A stretch of DNA of 64,000 bases from Shewanella glacialimarina (GCF_020511155.1 NZ_CP041216.1:1054001-1118000), one strand, 5' to 3'; counted from the first letter of the stretch, positions 16,580-27,494 are shown. Program-made: numbers and translations. Notes: generated by a model from the letters alone, not told the origin.

Positions 16580-16760
16580 GTCTCATCAGTTATTAAAACT
16601 TGAAATATACTATATCGACATTTTATGTCACATGATAGGGGAGTGCTTGGTTGTAGTTTGTTTATTTGTAATCAGCTTCTACCGATGATGGTTAGCATTT
16701 TTAGATGATAATGATGTTCTATTTTAGGTGATAATTAGGTTTTATAAATGATGGAGCAGA

Positions 16761-17381
16761 GTGGCACACATGACGTTAGATTTATTTACTGATCACGATC
16801 CCAACATTAAGTTACCTCCAGTGGTGCACCAGCCAGATTTTCTGTCCGAGCGTCAGCAAAGGCTTTTATTACAAGAAGCGAGCGATTACCCTTTAACTAA
16901 AATAGAAATTGAGGTGTATGGAAAGAAGCACTTTATTCCGCGCACACAGGTTTGGTTTGGTGATGAAGGGTGTGATTGTCGATACTCTAAAACTTTGATT
17001 AATCCCTTACCTTGGCCACCAGTATTGTCAAAATTACGGCAAACATTATTACAAAAGTGCCACTTAGACTTTAATGCCGTGTTGGTTAATCGGTATGCTA
17101 ACGGGACAGAATGTATGGGCTGGCACAGTGATGATGAGCCTGAAATTGTTGCTAATAGTGCTATTGCATCCATTACACTCGGAACGTGTCGCGACTTTGT
17201 TGTGCGTCATAAGGCGTCTCAACAAAAAATGTCATACCCTTTGCAATCGGGTGATTTATTGATTATGCAACCTGGAATGCAGCAAACTTGGCAACACTGT
17301 TTGCCTAAGCGTTTAACGGTCAATACTCCACGGATAAATTTTACTTTTAGGCAGATAACACCTTATTTTTACCCGGTATGA
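16761..17381 (+). CDS. AlkB-like 2-oxoglutarate/Fe(II) dioxygenase
   Basis: Soluble dioxygenase of 206 aa, AlkB superfamily (2OG-FeII_Oxy_2). The iron ligands are visible: HxD in GWHSDDEPEI and the distal His in TWQHCLPK; the 2-oxoglutarate-binding arginines are in PRINFTFR. The substrate-lid region contains NRYANG, the usual NxYxxG motif. The short N-terminus resembles the ALKBH2/3-like bacterial group, so DNA or RNA alkylation repair (oxidative demethylation) is the probable role. The gene is monocistronic. The start is GTG at 16761 (GGAG four bases before) or ATG at 16770; both give the same domain. Confidence 0.88.
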   Translation: MAHMTLDLFTDHDPNIKLPPVVHQPDFLSERQQRLLLQEASDYPLTKIEIEVYGKKHFIPRTQVWFGDEGCDCRYSKTLINPLPWPPVLSKLRQTLLQKCHLDFNAVLVNRYANGTECMGWHSDDEPEIVANSAIASITLGTCRDFVVRHKASQQKMSYPLQSGDLLIMQPGMQQTWQHCLPKRLTVNTPRINFTFRQITPYFYPV

Positions 17382-17595
17382 AGTACCCACAATGTGTTTT
17401 ATAAAACAGCACATAAGGTTTAAAGGGTTATCAAGACGCGGCCTGTTTGGTGTCAAAGACATCAGCCGCTATTCTCGCGAATTAATAATTCTATCTTTGC
17501 TTCCTTGTTGAGTTAACATTTTATCGCCACAGTGTTTGACGTTTACGTTTTAACCCAGTACTCTTCGATTTTTAAGAGCCCAAGAGTAGGTCGCT

Positions 17596-17895
17596 ATGTC
17601 AGTTGCACAGACTATTACTGATAAACTGAATCAGTCGTTTACACCATCACATCTTGAAGTGATTAATGAAAGTAATCGCCATCATGTTCCACCTAATTCA
17701 GAAACCCATTTTAAAGTGGTCATCGTCAGTGATCTATTTGATGGGCAGCGTCCATTAGCGCGACATCGCAGCGTGAATGCGATTCTAGCTGATGAATTAG
17801 CGAATGGCGTACATGCATTATCAATTAATACCTACACTGAAGCAGACTGGCAAAACCTTGCTGAAGTACCTCGAACCCCGAACTGTAAAGGGTAA
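17596..17895 (+). CDS. bolA: BolA family protein
   Basis: Small 99 aa protein of the BolA fold. The helix-turn motif FKVVIVSDLFDGQRPLARHRSVNAILADEL is spread over residues 38-70; its RH near the end and the conserved His65-region ligand for iron-sulfur clusters with monothiol glutaredoxin are recognisable. The C-terminal HALSINTYTEADW is typical. BolA proteins influence morphology and iron-sulfur trafficking; DNA binding has been shown in E. coli. It is monocistronic with its own terminator. Confidence 0.93.
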   Translation: MSVAQTITDKLNQSFTPSHLEVINESNRHHVPPNSETHFKVVIVSDLFDGQRPLARHRSVNAILADELANGVHALSINTYTEADWQNLAEVPRTPNCKG

Positions 17896-17908
17896 TAGAG
17901 TCATTTTA

Positions 17909-17934
17909 AACCTCACTGATTAGTGGGGTTTTTT
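17909..17934 (+). terminator. intrinsic terminator of bolA
   Basis: Nine-pair stem AACCTCACT/AGTGGGGTT (one G-T pair) around GATT, followed by TTTT. Confidence 0.85.
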
Positions 17935-18303
17935 ATTGAATTAAACTTCACGTTAGCATAACTATTCTTCTGCAATCTAAGCTGTATTACCTTCACATTA
18001 ACGCTATATTTATACGACTTGCTTGAACTGATTGCGCGACTCGCCAATAAGATAAAAGGGACACTGGTAATCAAGTGCCTATTTCTGTATCGAGAAACCA
18101 GTGAGGCGATGTTTTAATGGAATGCCGTTACAGCAAACGGCTGAAAAATTATCACAATTAGTCACTATAAGTCTTTAGTTGAGTTTAATTCATGCTGGTA
18201 GAGAGTTGTGCATTGTTGATGGTATGATGAATCTGTTATCGTCAAACGTGTTGACCATTTTGAGTTGTTTCGAGTTAGCGCGCCCTTATCTTTGGAGAAC
18301 ACA
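17935..18303. other. bolA-luxS intergenic region with inverted repeats
   Basis: About 370 bp without an open frame of note. It contains nested inverted repeats: TCGCC (18041-18045) with GGCGA (18105-18109), inside them CACTGGT (18062-18068) with ACCAGTG (18097-18103), then a separate hairpin GCCGTT/AACGGC (18124-18141). The luxS ribosome site TTTGGAGAA ends it. No promoter could be assigned with confidence. Confidence 0.6.
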
Positions 18304-18813
18304 ATGCCGTTATTAGATAGTTTTACTGTAGATCACACTCGTATGAATGCTCCCGCTGTTCGAGTTGCCAAACATATGAGCACTCCAAAGGGGGATGCTA
18401 TCACTGTATTTGATTTACGTTTTTGTGCCCCTAACAAAGACATTTTAAGTGAACGCGGTATTCATACTCTAGAGCATTTGTTTGCAGGATTTATGCGTGA
18501 TCATCTTAATGGTGACAATGTTGAAATTATTGATATTTCACCGATGGGTTGTCGTACCGGGTTTTATATGAGCCTTATTGGTGAACCAAACGAGCAACAA
18601 GTTGCAGATGCGTGGTTAGGCGCAATGGAAGACGTATTAAAAGTGACTGAGCAAAAAGATATTCCAGAATTAAACGAATATCAGTGCGGTACTTATGAGA
18701 TGCATTCACTTGAACAAGCACAAGATATTGCTAAAAATATTATTGCTGCTGGTGTTAGCGTAAATAAGAATGATGATTTAGCATTAAGTGGTGAGATTTT
18801 AGGCACGCTTTAA
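18304..18813 (+). CDS. luxS: S-ribosylhomocysteine lyase LuxS (autoinducer-2 synthesis)
   Basis: Metalloenzyme of the activated methyl cycle: cleaves S-ribosylhomocysteine to homocysteine and DPD, the precursor of AI-2. At 169 aa it has normal family length. The metal ligands are His54 and His58 in HTLEH with Glu57, and Cys128 in NEYQCGTYE; the catalytic Cys83 is in MGCRTGFY. The ATG at 18304 is supported by GGAGAA seven bases upstream and by family length; the 13 in-frame codons before it are not conserved-looking. It is monocistronic. Confidence 0.97.
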   Translation: MPLLDSFTVDHTRMNAPAVRVAKHMSTPKGDAITVFDLRFCAPNKDILSERGIHTLEHLFAGFMRDHLNGDNVEIIDISPMGCRTGFYMSLIGEPNEQQVADAWLGAMEDVLKVTEQKDIPELNEYQCGTYEMHSLEQAQDIAKNIIAAGVSVNKNDDLALSGEILGTL

Positions 18814-18824
18814 CGTCAGTTATT

Positions 18825-18858
18825 ACACAAAAAAGCGGCTTAGGCCGTTTTTTTGTGT
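18825..18858 (+). terminator. intrinsic terminator of luxS
   Basis: Stem ACAC-AAAAAA-G-CGGC with GCCG-TTTTTTT-GTGT around a TTAG loop, ending in the T-run. Confidence 0.85.
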
Positions 18859-18977
18859 CTAAAATTAACTAATTTTTAACAGCTTGTGGTTGATGCTGTT
18901 TTTATGTGGATTAAACCGTTATTGTATATAGCATTAACAGTGCATTTTATAAGACAAGATAGAATACGGAGATTGAT

Positions 18978-21050
18978 ATGTCTGATCGCTCTTTTAGCGT
19001 TTCAATGGTGGCCTCAGCAGTATTATTATTGCTTGGCAGTTTTCCAAGTGTAGCAAGCACAGTAACGGAGTCTATTGAAGATAAAAACTCCCGTATTGAT
19101 TTACAACAAGATGGAGTGTCAATATTTCATTATCGCCAATCGGCCAATGTATTAGCCAAAGCTGGTGTGACGGTCCTTCCCAATGTTGAAGATGCGCCGA
19201 ATGCGATTTCAATTCGTGGCGCAACCAATGGCGTTGCAATATTACAAGATAATATTTTTTATTTGGCGGCGCCTTATTCTGGTCAAAACCTTGTTGCTCA
19301 ACCGAACTTATTTTTCCAATCGGCAATCTCAACCAACAAGCACACCAATGTAAACTCAGGCGGGCAGGGTGCATTTGGGCAACTCAATTATCTGACGGCT
19401 AAAATCAGTGAGCGTGAAACTGATGCGATTATCAATATTGAAGCCGATCAAGACGGATCGCCTGCAGGGGGCTTAATTGTTAGTGGCAAAACCAAGCAAT
19501 ATGGCATGTTATTGGGCGTTGATTACCAAAAAGATGAAACAGATGTAGGGCTTAACAGCAGTATAGATAATAAACATCAAGCAACAGACATCCTGTTTAA
19601 AATTAATGCTGATAGCCTAGTCGGTGCTAGAAATCCACAAAAAACAGAGTTCAGTTATCATTTTACTGATACTACACTTGATAATAGTGATATTGGATTA
19701 ACCCTCGCAGATTTTACTACATCGGCTGATAATCGCTATGCAGCGACAGCGTTGGATTTTGATCAAGGTAAGCGTCAACGATATGCCCTAGCACATCAAG
19801 TTAATATATCAGGTCAGTCGATTATGTCGACAGACTTTTATTATCAAAGCTTTGCTCAACGTGGCCATAATACGTTAACAATCAATGACGAAATAATTAA
19901 CCGTCAGTTGTTACAGGTATTATCTGATTTTGAAACCAATCCTACTTCCCAAGGCTTACCCGCAAGTGCAGTGGTTGCTAATAACGATTTTGATGGTTTT
20001 GGTGTGCAGACGAAGGGGGTCAGCCTTTACGGCGCTCATGAAGTAACCTATCAAGCGCGTTATCATAGTGATAAGGCTGAAATGAAAGTGGCTAAAATAG
20101 ATTACTTATTAAGTGAAAATTTAGGCCTCAATGCACTGGATGTGCAATATGGTATTGGTGATTATACGGATGATGCAGATGCATTTACTACGTCGGTTAA
20201 TACCAAGCTGAACTATGATGCCTGGTCAGTAAATTTCGGCTTAGGTTATGAAAGTGTGAGCGTGACGCGTGAGTTAGGTGACAATGCAGATTTATTAACC
20301 GCGGCTGACTTTTCTGATGATGGCTGGTTACCTTCTGTTGAACTTGCTTATAAAAAGGATGCCTGGCTATTAGCATTAAGTGCTAAACAAGCCTGGACCG
20401 CTGCTGGTGCCGGTAATGCCGAGCAACTAGCACAAGAGGCATTACAATATCAACTGGCATTACAATATCAACAAGAAAATTTCAATGTCGGTTTATCGAC
20501 TTATATGCATGATTTTGATAATCAGCATATGACCTGTAAATGGGGTGTTAATTGTGTTCCTTTGCAAGAGGCATTACAGGTTAATTTACAAGATGTCTCT
20601 GTGGCAGGTATAGATTTAACGATTGACTACAAAATGGACTTTAATAGTTTCTCTATTCCAATGGCGTTAGATTATAGCTATACCCAAGCTGAATTTGGTC
20701 AGTCTAGCTGTGATGCCGTTGTTGGTTGTTATGCTGATGGCCAACAATTGCCTTGGGTGCCAGAGCAACAAGTTAGCGCCAGTATTGGTCTGGTTATGGG
20801 CAAGTTTAGTATTTTTGCTAATGGCTTGTATCAATCAGAAACTGGCAGCGTGTTTACCTTAGGGAATTATGGTATTGACTCGCAACTTAAAATTGATTTA
20901 GCAGCGCATTATCAAATGACTCAAGCGCACAATGTCTATGTCCGCATAGAGAATGTGTTAGATGAAGAGTTAATCGCTAAAAATTATCAGATGGGAATGT
21001 TATCTCAAAGTGAAATGACAACCTACATTGGTTATCAAGGTAAATTCTAA
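18978..21050 (+). CDS. atypical TonB-dependent outer-membrane receptor
   Basis: Outer-membrane protein of 690 aa with a signal peptide ending VAS (about residue 27). The plug-like part is short: VLPNVEDAPNAISIRG (residues 70-85) matches the plug core IRG and GVAILQDNIFYLAAPYSGQN the loop after it, then barrel strands begin. I see no TonB box in the 40 residues after the signal peptide and the usual first plug strand with its V-T motif is reduced. The C-terminus carries the family end (VYVRIENVLDEELIAKNYQMG ... YIGYQGKF) with terminal Phe. Two Cys pairs (CKWGVNC and CDAVVGC) probably form loop disulfides. The substrate is unknown; it stands alone between luxS and the nqr operon and ends in its own terminator. 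Confidence 0.82.
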   Translation: MSDRSFSVSMVASAVLLLLGSFPSVASTVTESIEDKNSRIDLQQDGVSIFHYRQSANVLAKAGVTVLPNVEDAPNAISIRGATNGVAILQDNIFYLAAPYSGQNLVAQPNLFFQSAISTNKHTNVNSGGQGAFGQLNYLTAKISERETDAIINIEADQDGSPAGGLIVSGKTKQYGMLLGVDYQKDETDVGLNSSIDNKHQATDILFKINADSLVGARNPQKTEFSYHFTDTTLDNSDIGLTLADFTTSADNRYAATALDFDQGKRQRYALAHQVNISGQSIMSTDFYYQSFAQRGHNTLTINDEIINRQLLQVLSDFETNPTSQGLPASAVVANNDFDGFGVQTKGVSLYGAHEVTYQARYHSDKAEMKVAKIDYLLSENLGLNALDVQYGIGDYTDDADAFTTSVNTKLNYDAWSVNFGLGYESVSVTRELGDNADLLTAADFSDDGWLPSVELAYKKDAWLLALSAKQAWTAAGAGNAEQLAQEALQYQLALQYQQENFNVGLSTYMHDFDNQHMTCKWGVNCVPLQEALQVNLQDVSVAGIDLTIDYKMDFNSFSIPMALDYSYTQAEFGQSSCDAVVGCYADGQQLPWVPEQQVSASIGLVMGKFSIFANGLYQSETGSVFTLGNYGIDSQLKIDLAAHYQMTQAHNVYVRIENVLDEELIAKNYQMGMLSQSEMTTYIGYQGKF

Positions 21051-21167
21051 TTCAGATTGTAAATTTTACACCTGTCAACTAGCCTGCTTATTATAGGTTA
21101 GTTGGCTAATTATCCGCTGGGCAGTGTTCTGGTTGATAAATAATCATTTCATCTTTAAAGATAGTGT

Positions 21168-21201
21168 AAAGCTCATGCTGAAATAGCATGGGCTTTATTT
21201 G
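21168..21201 (+). terminator. intrinsic terminator after the TonB receptor gene
   Basis: Twelve-pair stem AAAGCTCATGCT/AGCATGGGCTTT (one G-T pair) with a 5-nt loop, followed by ATTTG. Confidence 0.75.
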
Positions 21202-21542
21202 TAATCCTTCCTATTTTAAAAATATTAATCAAAAATATTACTTTTAAAATTAATGCTATATTTTAGTTTGCATGGAACAAAATATGCGCTTTAGGCCTAA
21301 TAAATAATCGACAGTCGCTTTGCTCTATAATTAGAAGATTAAATTGGTGCATTGGTTTGAAAACACCTATTATTTTCGTGGCGATAGTCTTATATATGGG
21401 GTAAAATGCGCGCGACCAGCGTGATTATGATCGCATTTCCGTGTTAAACCTGCGCTAGCTCAAGAATGATGTGTATTTTAACACATTGTTTTTTAGCGGA
21501 ACGTGGCGCATTGTCTTTCCTTCAAACGTAGTGCTTGTGGAT
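21202..21542. other. upstream region of the nqr operon
   Basis: About 340 AT-rich bases without a supported gene. The nqr promoter must lie here but I could not choose among several AT-rich hexamers, for example TTATAT/TAAAAT around 21390-21405. No strong Shine-Dalgarno precedes nqrA. Confidence 0.5.
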
Positions 21543-22877
21543 ATGATTACAATTAAGAAAGGATTGGAACTACCTATAACAGGTAGACCAGAGCAAGTTA
21601 TCCATAATGGCCCAGCCATTAGACACGTAGCTACTTTGGGTGAAGAGTATATTGGCTTACGTCCAACGATGAAGATTAAAGTGGGCGATAAAGTACAAAA
21701 AGGCCAGGTTCTTTTTGAAGATAAGAAGAATTTAGGCGTTAAATATACGGCTTTAGCCAGTGGTACTATTTCCGAAATTAACCGAGGTGCTAAACGTGTA
21801 CTTCAGTCTGTTGTCATTGAAGTTGAAGGTAACGATTGTGTTGCGTTCAATAAATATGATGCTGGCGCATTAGACACGTTAGACTCGCAAGTTGTTCGTG
21901 ATAATCTGATTGAATCAGGTTTATGGACGGCATTGCGTGTGCGCCCATTTAGCAAAGTGCCTGCAGTTGATGCTGCTACACAAGGCATTTTTGTCACTGC
22001 TATCGATACACAACCTCTTGCTGCCAATCCTGTGGTAGTCATTGCCGAACATAAAGATGATTTTGCCAATGGCTTAAAAGTGCTTGCACGTTTAACTGAA
22101 GGTAAAGTGTATTTATGTAAAGCATCTGGTGCAGATATTCCTGCAGCAAATGCCCAAGTGGCTGAGTTTGCTGGAAAACACCCAGCAGGTCTTGTCGGTA
22201 CACACATACATAACATTCTTCCAGCTTCTGCTACTCGTAGTGTTTGGCATGTTGGCTATCAAGATGTTATTGCTATTGGCCAGTTATTCACTCAGGGCAC
22301 ATTAAATACTGAGCGTGTTATTGCCATTGCCGGTCCTAAAGCAAAACAACCTCGTTTAATTCGTACTCAAGTAGGCGCAAGTATTACTGAGTTAACGACA
22401 AATGAGGTTAATGAAGGCAAAGTTCGTGTCATTTCAGGCTCAGTATTAAACGGCCGCTTAGCAATCGGGCCTCACGCATACTTAGGTCGTTACCACGCGC
22501 AAGTTAGCTTACTTGAAGAAGGTTATGAGAAAGAGTTATTCGGTTGGGCTATGCCTGGGTCGGATAAATTCTCAGTCACTCGTGCATTTTTAGGTCACTT
22601 AAGTCCTTCTCGCTTATTTCCAATGACAACTAGCACTGGTGGTTCAGACCGCGCTATGGTGCCGATTGGAAACTATGAGCGGGTAATGCCACTTGATATT
22701 CTTCCTACCATGTTATTACGTGACTTAGTGTCGGGTGATTATGATGGCGCCGTGAGACTGGGTGCTCTTGAGTTAGATGAAGAAGATTTGGCGTTATGTA
22801 CTTTCGTATGTCCAGGTAAATATGACTATGCTTCATATCTACGTGACTGCTTAGATACGATCGAGAGGGAAGGCTAA
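21543..22877 (+). CDS. nqrA: Na+-translocating NADH:quinone reductase subunit A
   Basis: Cytoplasmic-side subunit of the Na+-NQR respiratory complex, implicated in ubiquinone interaction. The 444 aa length matches Vibrio NqrA (446). The N-terminus [18 protein letters not shown] is the family start, which is why ATG 21543 is chosen over an in-frame ATG 24 codons upstream. Further family stretches are [12 protein letters not shown] and [14 protein letters not shown]. It opens the nqrABCDEF operon; its stop TAA overlaps the ATG of nqrB by one base. Confidence 0.97.
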   Translation: MITIKKGLELPITGRPEQVIHNGPAIRHVATLGEEYIGLRPTMKIKVGDKVQKGQVLFEDKKNLGVKYTALASGTISEINRGAKRVLQSVVIEVEGNDCVAFNKYDAGALDTLDSQVVRDNLIESGLWTALRVRPFSKVPAVDAATQGIFVTAIDTQPLAANPVVVIAEHKDDFANGLKVLARLTEGKVYLCKASGADIPAANAQVAEFAGKHPAGLVGTHIHNILPASATRSVWHVGYQDVIAIGQLFTQGTLNTERVIAIAGPKAKQPRLIRTQVGASITELTTNEVNEGKVRVISGSVLNGRLAIGPHAYLGRYHAQVSLLEEGYEKELFGWAMPGSDKFSVTRAFLGHLSPSRLFPMTTSTGGSDRAMVPIGNYERVMPLDILPTMLLRDLVSGDYDGAVRLGALELDEEDLALCTFVCPGKYDYASYLRDCLDTIEREG

Positions 22878-24076
22878 TGGGCTTGAAAGATTTTATCGAA
22901 CGTATTGAACCGCAATTTGAAAAGGGCGGCAAATACGAGAAGTGGTATGCGCTTTATGAAGCGGCTGCCACAGTATTTTATACTCCAGGTAAAGTGAACA
23001 AGGGTAGAACCCATGTTCGTGATAACATCGATCTAAAGCGTATTATGATTACGGTTTGGGCGTGTACATTTCCAGCTATGTTTTTTGGTATGTACAACGT
23101 GGGTCTTCAAGCGCAAGTGGCATTAGTTGCTGGCTTTGGTACTCCAGATGTTTGGCAAGTTGGCTTGTTTGAGTTATTTGGTGCTCAGTTAACCGCTGAC
23201 TCTGGGATCACATCATTGATGTGGTATGGCGCGTGCTTCTTCCTCCCTATCTACGCGGTGACTTTCGCTGTCGGTGGTTTCTGGGAAGTATTATTCGCTT
23301 CAGTCCGTGGCCATGAAGTAAACGAAGGTTTCTTCGTGACTTCAGTGCTATTCGCACTAACTTTACCTGCAACGATTCCTTTATGGATGGTGGCGTTGGG
23401 AATTACATTCGGTGTTGTGGTCGCCAAAGAAATCTTTGGCGGTACAGGCCGTAACTTCCTTAACCCTGCTTTAGCCGGTCGTGCATTTTTGTTCTTTGCT
23501 TACCCCTTAAGTATGTCTGGTGACACTACTTGGGTTGTTGCCGATGGCTATTCTGGCGCAACATCACTAAGCCTAGCTGCACAAGGCACATTTGATTATG
23601 CTAATAATGCAAAATGGATTGATTCCTTTATGGGCTTCATTCCTGGTTCAGTTGGTGAAGTTTCTACCTTTGCTATTTTGCTGGGCGGTTTAGTCATTAT
23701 TTATGCTCGCATCGCTTCATGGAGAATTGTAGGTGGTGTTTTCATAGGCATGGCTGCTATTGCAACATTATTAAACGTAATTGGTAGCGATACTAACCCT
23801 ATGTTCGCAATGCCTTGGTATTGGCACTTAGTGTTAGGTGGTTTTGCTTTCGGTATGATGTTTATGGCGACTGATCCAGTATCAGCTTCATTTACCAATT
23901 CTGCAAAGTGGGCCTATGGTCTGTTAATCGGTGCGATGGTAGTGTTTATCCGTGTGATTAACCCTGCATTCCCTGAAGGTATGATGTTAGCTATTTTGTT
24001 TGCTAACTTATTTGCCCCATTATTCGACCACTTCGTCGTGCAAGCAAATATCAAACGGAGGATCGCTCGTGGCTAG
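22877..24076 (+). CDS. nqrB: Na+-NQR subunit B
   Basis: Integral membrane subunit of 399 aa with about ten hydrophobic segments, part of the Na+ path. The FMN attachment site is visible: Thr229 in [10 protein letters not shown], which ApbE modifies covalently. The conserved [17 protein letters not shown] stretch follows segment 5. It overlaps nqrA by one base and nqrC by eight bases, so the operon is translationally coupled. Confidence 0.97.
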   Translation: MGLKDFIERIEPQFEKGGKYEKWYALYEAAATVFYTPGKVNKGRTHVRDNIDLKRIMITVWACTFPAMFFGMYNVGLQAQVALVAGFGTPDVWQVGLFELFGAQLTADSGITSLMWYGACFFLPIYAVTFAVGGFWEVLFASVRGHEVNEGFFVTSVLFALTLPATIPLWMVALGITFGVVVAKEIFGGTGRNFLNPALAGRAFLFFAYPLSMSGDTTWVVADGYSGATSLSLAAQGTFDYANNAKWIDSFMGFIPGSVGEVSTFAILLGGLVIIYARIASWRIVGGVFIGMAAIATLLNVIGSDTNPMFAMPWYWHLVLGGFAFGMMFMATDPVSASFTNSAKWAYGLLIGAMVVFIRVINPAFPEGMMLAILFANLFAPLFDHFVVQANIKRRIARG

Positions 24077-24854
24077 TAATAAAGATTCGTTCGGTAGAAC
24101 GCTATTTGTTGTTGTCGGCTTATGTCTTATCTGCTCAGTGCTTGTTTCTACCGCGGCTGTGGTATTAAAACCTATTCAGCAAGAGAACAAGTTACTTGAT
24201 AAGCAAAAGTATATTCTAGAAGCGGCAAGCCTTATTAATACTAAAGAAGGTAATGTCACTAAAGCAGATATTCTTAGCAAATATAATCAATATGTTGAAG
24301 CGCGTTTAGTCGACCTGAAAACCGGTGAGTTTGTCGAAGGTGACGCTAACACTTATGATCAACGTAAAGCATCACGTGATTTAAGTACTTCATCAATTCC
24401 TGAAAATGACATTGCATCAATCAAGCGCGTTGCTGATAACGCCGTAGTGTATTTAGTGCGTGATGATGACGGTAACTTAACAAGCGTAATTTTACCTATT
24501 CACGGTTACGGCTTATGGTCAACCATGTATGCATTTTTAGCATTGGAAGCTGACTTAAACACGATTCAAGGCTTAGTTTATTATGACCAAGCTGAAACAC
24601 CGGGTTTAGGTGGTGAAGTTGAAAATCCAAAGTGGAAAGCACTCTGGAAAGGCAAGCAGTTATTTGATGAGCAAGGTGACTTGGCCATCAGCGTAACGAA
24701 AAACCCTGCAGTGGCAAGCACTGTTTACGGTGTTGATGCACTTTCTGGTGCAACATTAACCAGTAACGGTGTACAGCATTCATTGCAGTTTTGGTTAGGT
24801 AAAGAAGGCTTTGCAAGCTTTATCGCTAAAGCACGCAACGGAGGGTTAAGCTAA
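24069..24854 (+). CDS. nqrC: Na+-NQR subunit C
   Basis: Subunit of 261 aa with one N-terminal membrane segment (about residues 10-32) and a large periplasmic domain. The second covalent FMN site is Thr229 in [10 protein letters not shown]. The start is GTG at 24069, because CGGAGG lies seven bases upstream and the family begins [11 protein letters not shown] at that point; the gene then overlaps the end of nqrB by eight bases. Its stop overlaps the nqrD ATG by one base. Confidence 0.96.
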   Translation: MASNKDSFGRTLFVVVGLCLICSVLVSTAAVVLKPIQQENKLLDKQKYILEAASLINTKEGNVTKADILSKYNQYVEARLVDLKTGEFVEGDANTYDQRKASRDLSTSSIPENDIASIKRVADNAVVYLVRDDDGNLTSVILPIHGYGLWSTMYAFLALEADLNTIQGLVYYDQAETPGLGGEVENPKWKALWKGKQLFDEQGDLAISVTKNPAVASTVYGVDALSGATLTSNGVQHSLQFWLGKEGFASFIAKARNGGLS

Positions 24855-25486
24855 TGGCTGACGTTAAAGAACTTAAACAGGTTCTCACCGGACCTATTAT
24901 CAATAACAACCCAATAGCATTGCAAATATTGGGTGTATGTAGTGCCCTGGCTGTTACCACTAAGCTTGAAACTGCATTGGTAATGACGATTGCATTAACA
25001 GCGGTAACAGCGTTTTCTAACCTGTTTATTTCGCTTATTCGTAATCACATTCCAAGCAGTGTGCGTATTATTGTACAGATGACCATTATTGCCTCATTGG
25101 TAATTGTGGTTGACCAGGTCCTACAAGCTTATGCTTATGCTATTTCTAAACAGTTATCAGTATTTGTAGGTTTGATTATTACTAACTGTATTGTAATGGG
25201 TCGTGCTGAAGCTTATGCAATGAAAACACCTCCGATGATGAGTTTTATGGATGGTATCGGTAACGGATTAGGTTACGGTGTTATTTTATTGTCTGTTGGT
25301 TTTTTCCGTGAATTATTTGGTAATGGTTCATTATTCGGCGTAGAAATCCTCAGCAAAATCTCTGACGGTGGTTGGTATCAGCCTAACGGTTTATTACTGC
25401 TGCCACCAAGTGCGTTCTTCTTGATCGGCGGTTTTATCTGGTTGATCCGTACTTATAAGCCAGAGCAAGTTGAAGCAAAAGGGTAA
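24854..25486 (+). CDS. nqrD: Na+-NQR subunit D
   Basis: Membrane subunit of 210 aa with six hydrophobic helices, homologous to RnfE/NqrE. The N-terminal [22 protein letters not shown] (here abbreviated to its core [13 protein letters not shown]) and the [10 protein letters not shown] motif, with the Cys involved in the iron centre shared with NqrE, are present. Overlaps nqrC by one base, five bases before nqrE. Confidence 0.97.
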   Translation: MADVKELKQVLTGPIINNNPIALQILGVCSALAVTTKLETALVMTIALTAVTAFSNLFISLIRNHIPSSVRIIVQMTIIASLVIVVDQVLQAYAYAISKQLSVFVGLIITNCIVMGRAEAYAMKTPPMMSFMDGIGNGLGYGVILLSVGFFRELFGNGSLFGVEILSKISDGGWYQPNGLLLLPPSAFFLIGGFIWLIRTYKPEQVEAKG

Positions 25487-25491
25487 ACGCA

Positions 25492-26100
25492 ATGGAACAT
25501 TATATTAGTTTATTAATTCGCTCCGTTTTCATTGAAAATATGGCGCTAGCGTTCTTCTTAGGTATGTGTACTTTCTTAGCCGTGTCTAAGAAAGTGACTA
25601 CTGCGATGGGCCTAGGTGTTGCAGTTATCGTGGTGTTAGCTATCTCGGTCCCTGCTAACCAAATTATTTATCAAGGTTTGCTTGCTCCTGGTGCTTTAGC
25701 TTGGGCTGGTATACCGGAAGCTGATTTAAGCTTCTTGAAGTTCATTACCTTCATCGGTGTGATTGCAGCGCTTGTACAAATTTTGGAAATGGCATTAGAT
25801 AAATACTTTCCACCTTTATATAATGCATTGGGTATTTTCTTACCATTGATTACTGTTAACTGTGCAATTTTCGGTGCAGTATCATTTATGGTAGAGCGTG
25901 ATTATAACCTAGGCGAAAGCGTAGTGTTTGGTATCGGCTCTGGTATCGGTTGGGCGTTAGCAATTGTATTGTTGGCGGGTATCCGTGAGAAAATGAAGTA
26001 TTCTGATGTGCCAAATGGCTTACGTGGCTTAGGTATTACCTTTGTTACCGCAGGTCTTATGGCTTTGGGTTTCATGTCGTTCTCTGGTGTTTCTTTGTAA
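25492..26100 (+). CDS. nqrE: Na+-NQR subunit E
   Basis: Membrane subunit of 202 aa, six helices, partner of NqrD. Family marks are [22 protein letters not shown], seen as its core [11 protein letters not shown], and the [11 protein letters not shown] motif with the second Cys for the iron centre between NqrD and NqrE. Located between nqrD and nqrF in the operon. Confidence 0.97.
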   Translation: MEHYISLLIRSVFIENMALAFFLGMCTFLAVSKKVTTAMGLGVAVIVVLAISVPANQIIYQGLLAPGALAWAGIPEADLSFLKFITFIGVIAALVQILEMALDKYFPPLYNALGIFLPLITVNCAIFGAVSFMVERDYNLGESVVFGIGSGIGWALAIVLLAGIREKMKYSDVPNGLRGLGITFVTAGLMALGFMSFSGVSL

Positions 26101-26147
26101 GAAATACTGAGACGAAGTATTAATTTGAACCTTTAAGGAATAAGTGA

Positions 26148-27395
26148 ATGGGTATTCTTGAATCTACTCCAATAGATGTTTATCTAGGTGTGAGTATGTT
26201 TACTGTTATTGTACTAGTTTTGGTATTAGTGATTTTATTCGCTAAGTCGAAGCTGGTTGCTAGCGGTGATATCACCATTAGTATCAATGGTGATGCAGAC
26301 AAGGCAATTAAAACAGGTGCCGGTGGTAAGCTACTGGGTGCCTTAGCCAACAATGGTATTTTCGTATCAAGTGCATGTGGTGGCGGTGGCTCATGTGGTC
26401 AATGTCGCGTGATGATTAAATCTGGTGGCGGTGATATTTTGCCAACAGAGCTTGATCACATTAGTAAAGGCGAAGCTCGCCAGGGTTGTCGTTTGTCATG
26501 TCAGGTCAACGTAAAAAGTGACATGGACATTGAATTAGACGAAGAAATCTTCGGCATTAAAAAATGGGAATGTGCAGTTATCTCTAACGATAACAAAGCC
26601 ACTTTCATTAAAGAGCTTAAGCTTCAAATTCCTGATGGCGAAACAGTTCCATTCCGCGCCGGCGGTTATATTCAAATTGAAGCACCAGCTCATCATGTTA
26701 AATATGCTGAGTTTGAAGTGCCTGAAAAATATCGTGGTGACTGGGAGCATTTTGGCTTCTTCAAGCTAGAGTCAAAAGTCGACGAAGAAACCATTCGTGC
26801 ATACTCAATGGCTAACTATCCAGAAGAGTTTGGTATTATTATGCTGAACGTGCGTATTGCTACTCCACCGCCACGTAATTTAACCTTGCCTTGTGGTAAA
26901 ATGTCTTCGTATATTTGGAGCTTGAAAGAGGGTGATAAAGTCACTATTTCTGGTCCTTTTGGTGAGTTTTTCGCTAAAGATAGTGATGCAGAAATGGTAT
27001 TTATTGGTGGTGGAGCAGGTATGGCGCCAATGCGTTCTCATATCTTCGACCAGCTTAAACGCTTAAACTCGAAACGTAAGATCAGTTTTTGGTACGGTGC
27101 GCGGTCTAAACGTGAAATGTTCTATGTAGAAGATTTTGACGGCCTTGCAGCTGAAAATGATAACTTCAAATGGCATGTTGCTTTGTCTGATCCTCAGGCA
27201 GAAGATAACTGGACTGGTTACACAGGTTTTATTCATAACGTACTGTATGAAAACTATCTGCGTGATCATGATGCGCCAGAAGATTGTGAGTTCTACATGT
27301 GTGGACCTCCAATGATGAACGCAGCAGTTATAGGCATGTTAAAAGATTTAGGTGTTGAAGATGAAAACATCTTATTAGATGACTTCGGCGGTTAA
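26148..27395 (+). CDS. nqrF: Na+-NQR subunit F (NADH dehydrogenase, 2Fe-2S and FAD)
   Basis: Electron input subunit of 415 aa. One N-terminal membrane helix (about 12-33) is followed by a ferredoxin domain with 2Fe-2S ligands C77, C83, C86 and C118, an FAD-binding domain with RAYSMAN, and a NADH-binding domain with [12 protein letters not shown]. The C-terminus [10 protein letters not shown] is the family end. The 47 bp gap after nqrE contains AAGGAA as ribosome site. A strong terminator follows, separating it from apbE. Confidence 0.97.
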   Translation: MGILESTPIDVYLGVSMFTVIVLVLVLVILFAKSKLVASGDITISINGDADKAIKTGAGGKLLGALANNGIFVSSACGGGGSCGQCRVMIKSGGGDILPTELDHISKGEARQGCRLSCQVNVKSDMDIELDEEIFGIKKWECAVISNDNKATFIKELKLQIPDGETVPFRAGGYIQIEAPAHHVKYAEFEVPEKYRGDWEHFGFFKLESKVDEETIRAYSMANYPEEFGIIMLNVRIATPPPRNLTLPCGKMSSYIWSLKEGDKVTISGPFGEFFAKDSDAEMVFIGGGAGMAPMRSHIFDQLKRLNSKRKISFWYGARSKREMFYVEDFDGLAAENDNFKWHVALSDPQAEDNWTGYTGFIHNVLYENYLRDHDAPEDCEFYMCGPPMMNAAVIGMLKDLGVEDENILLDDFGG

Positions 27396-27406
27396 TATCA
27401 ATTAAG

Positions 27407-27437
27407 TTAAGGTGCTAAATTTAGCACCTTAATTTTT
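27407..27437. terminator. intrinsic terminator after nqrF
   Basis: Perfect inverted repeat TTAAGGTGCTAAA/TTTAGCACCTTAA (27407-27432) followed by TTTTTT. Confidence 0.88.
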
Positions 27438-27494
27438 TATAGATTGCAGTATGCATTAGCTACTGCAATTTTTTGTTTTATGGGATAGTTCATT

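Noticed and set aside
21202-21542. Small gene in the nqr upstream region
   Set aside because: Only short frames without ribosome sites or recognisable protein features.
24000-24068. 23 extra N-terminal codons on nqrC inside nqrB
   Set aside because: The GTG at 24069 has a strong CGGAGG and matches the family start.
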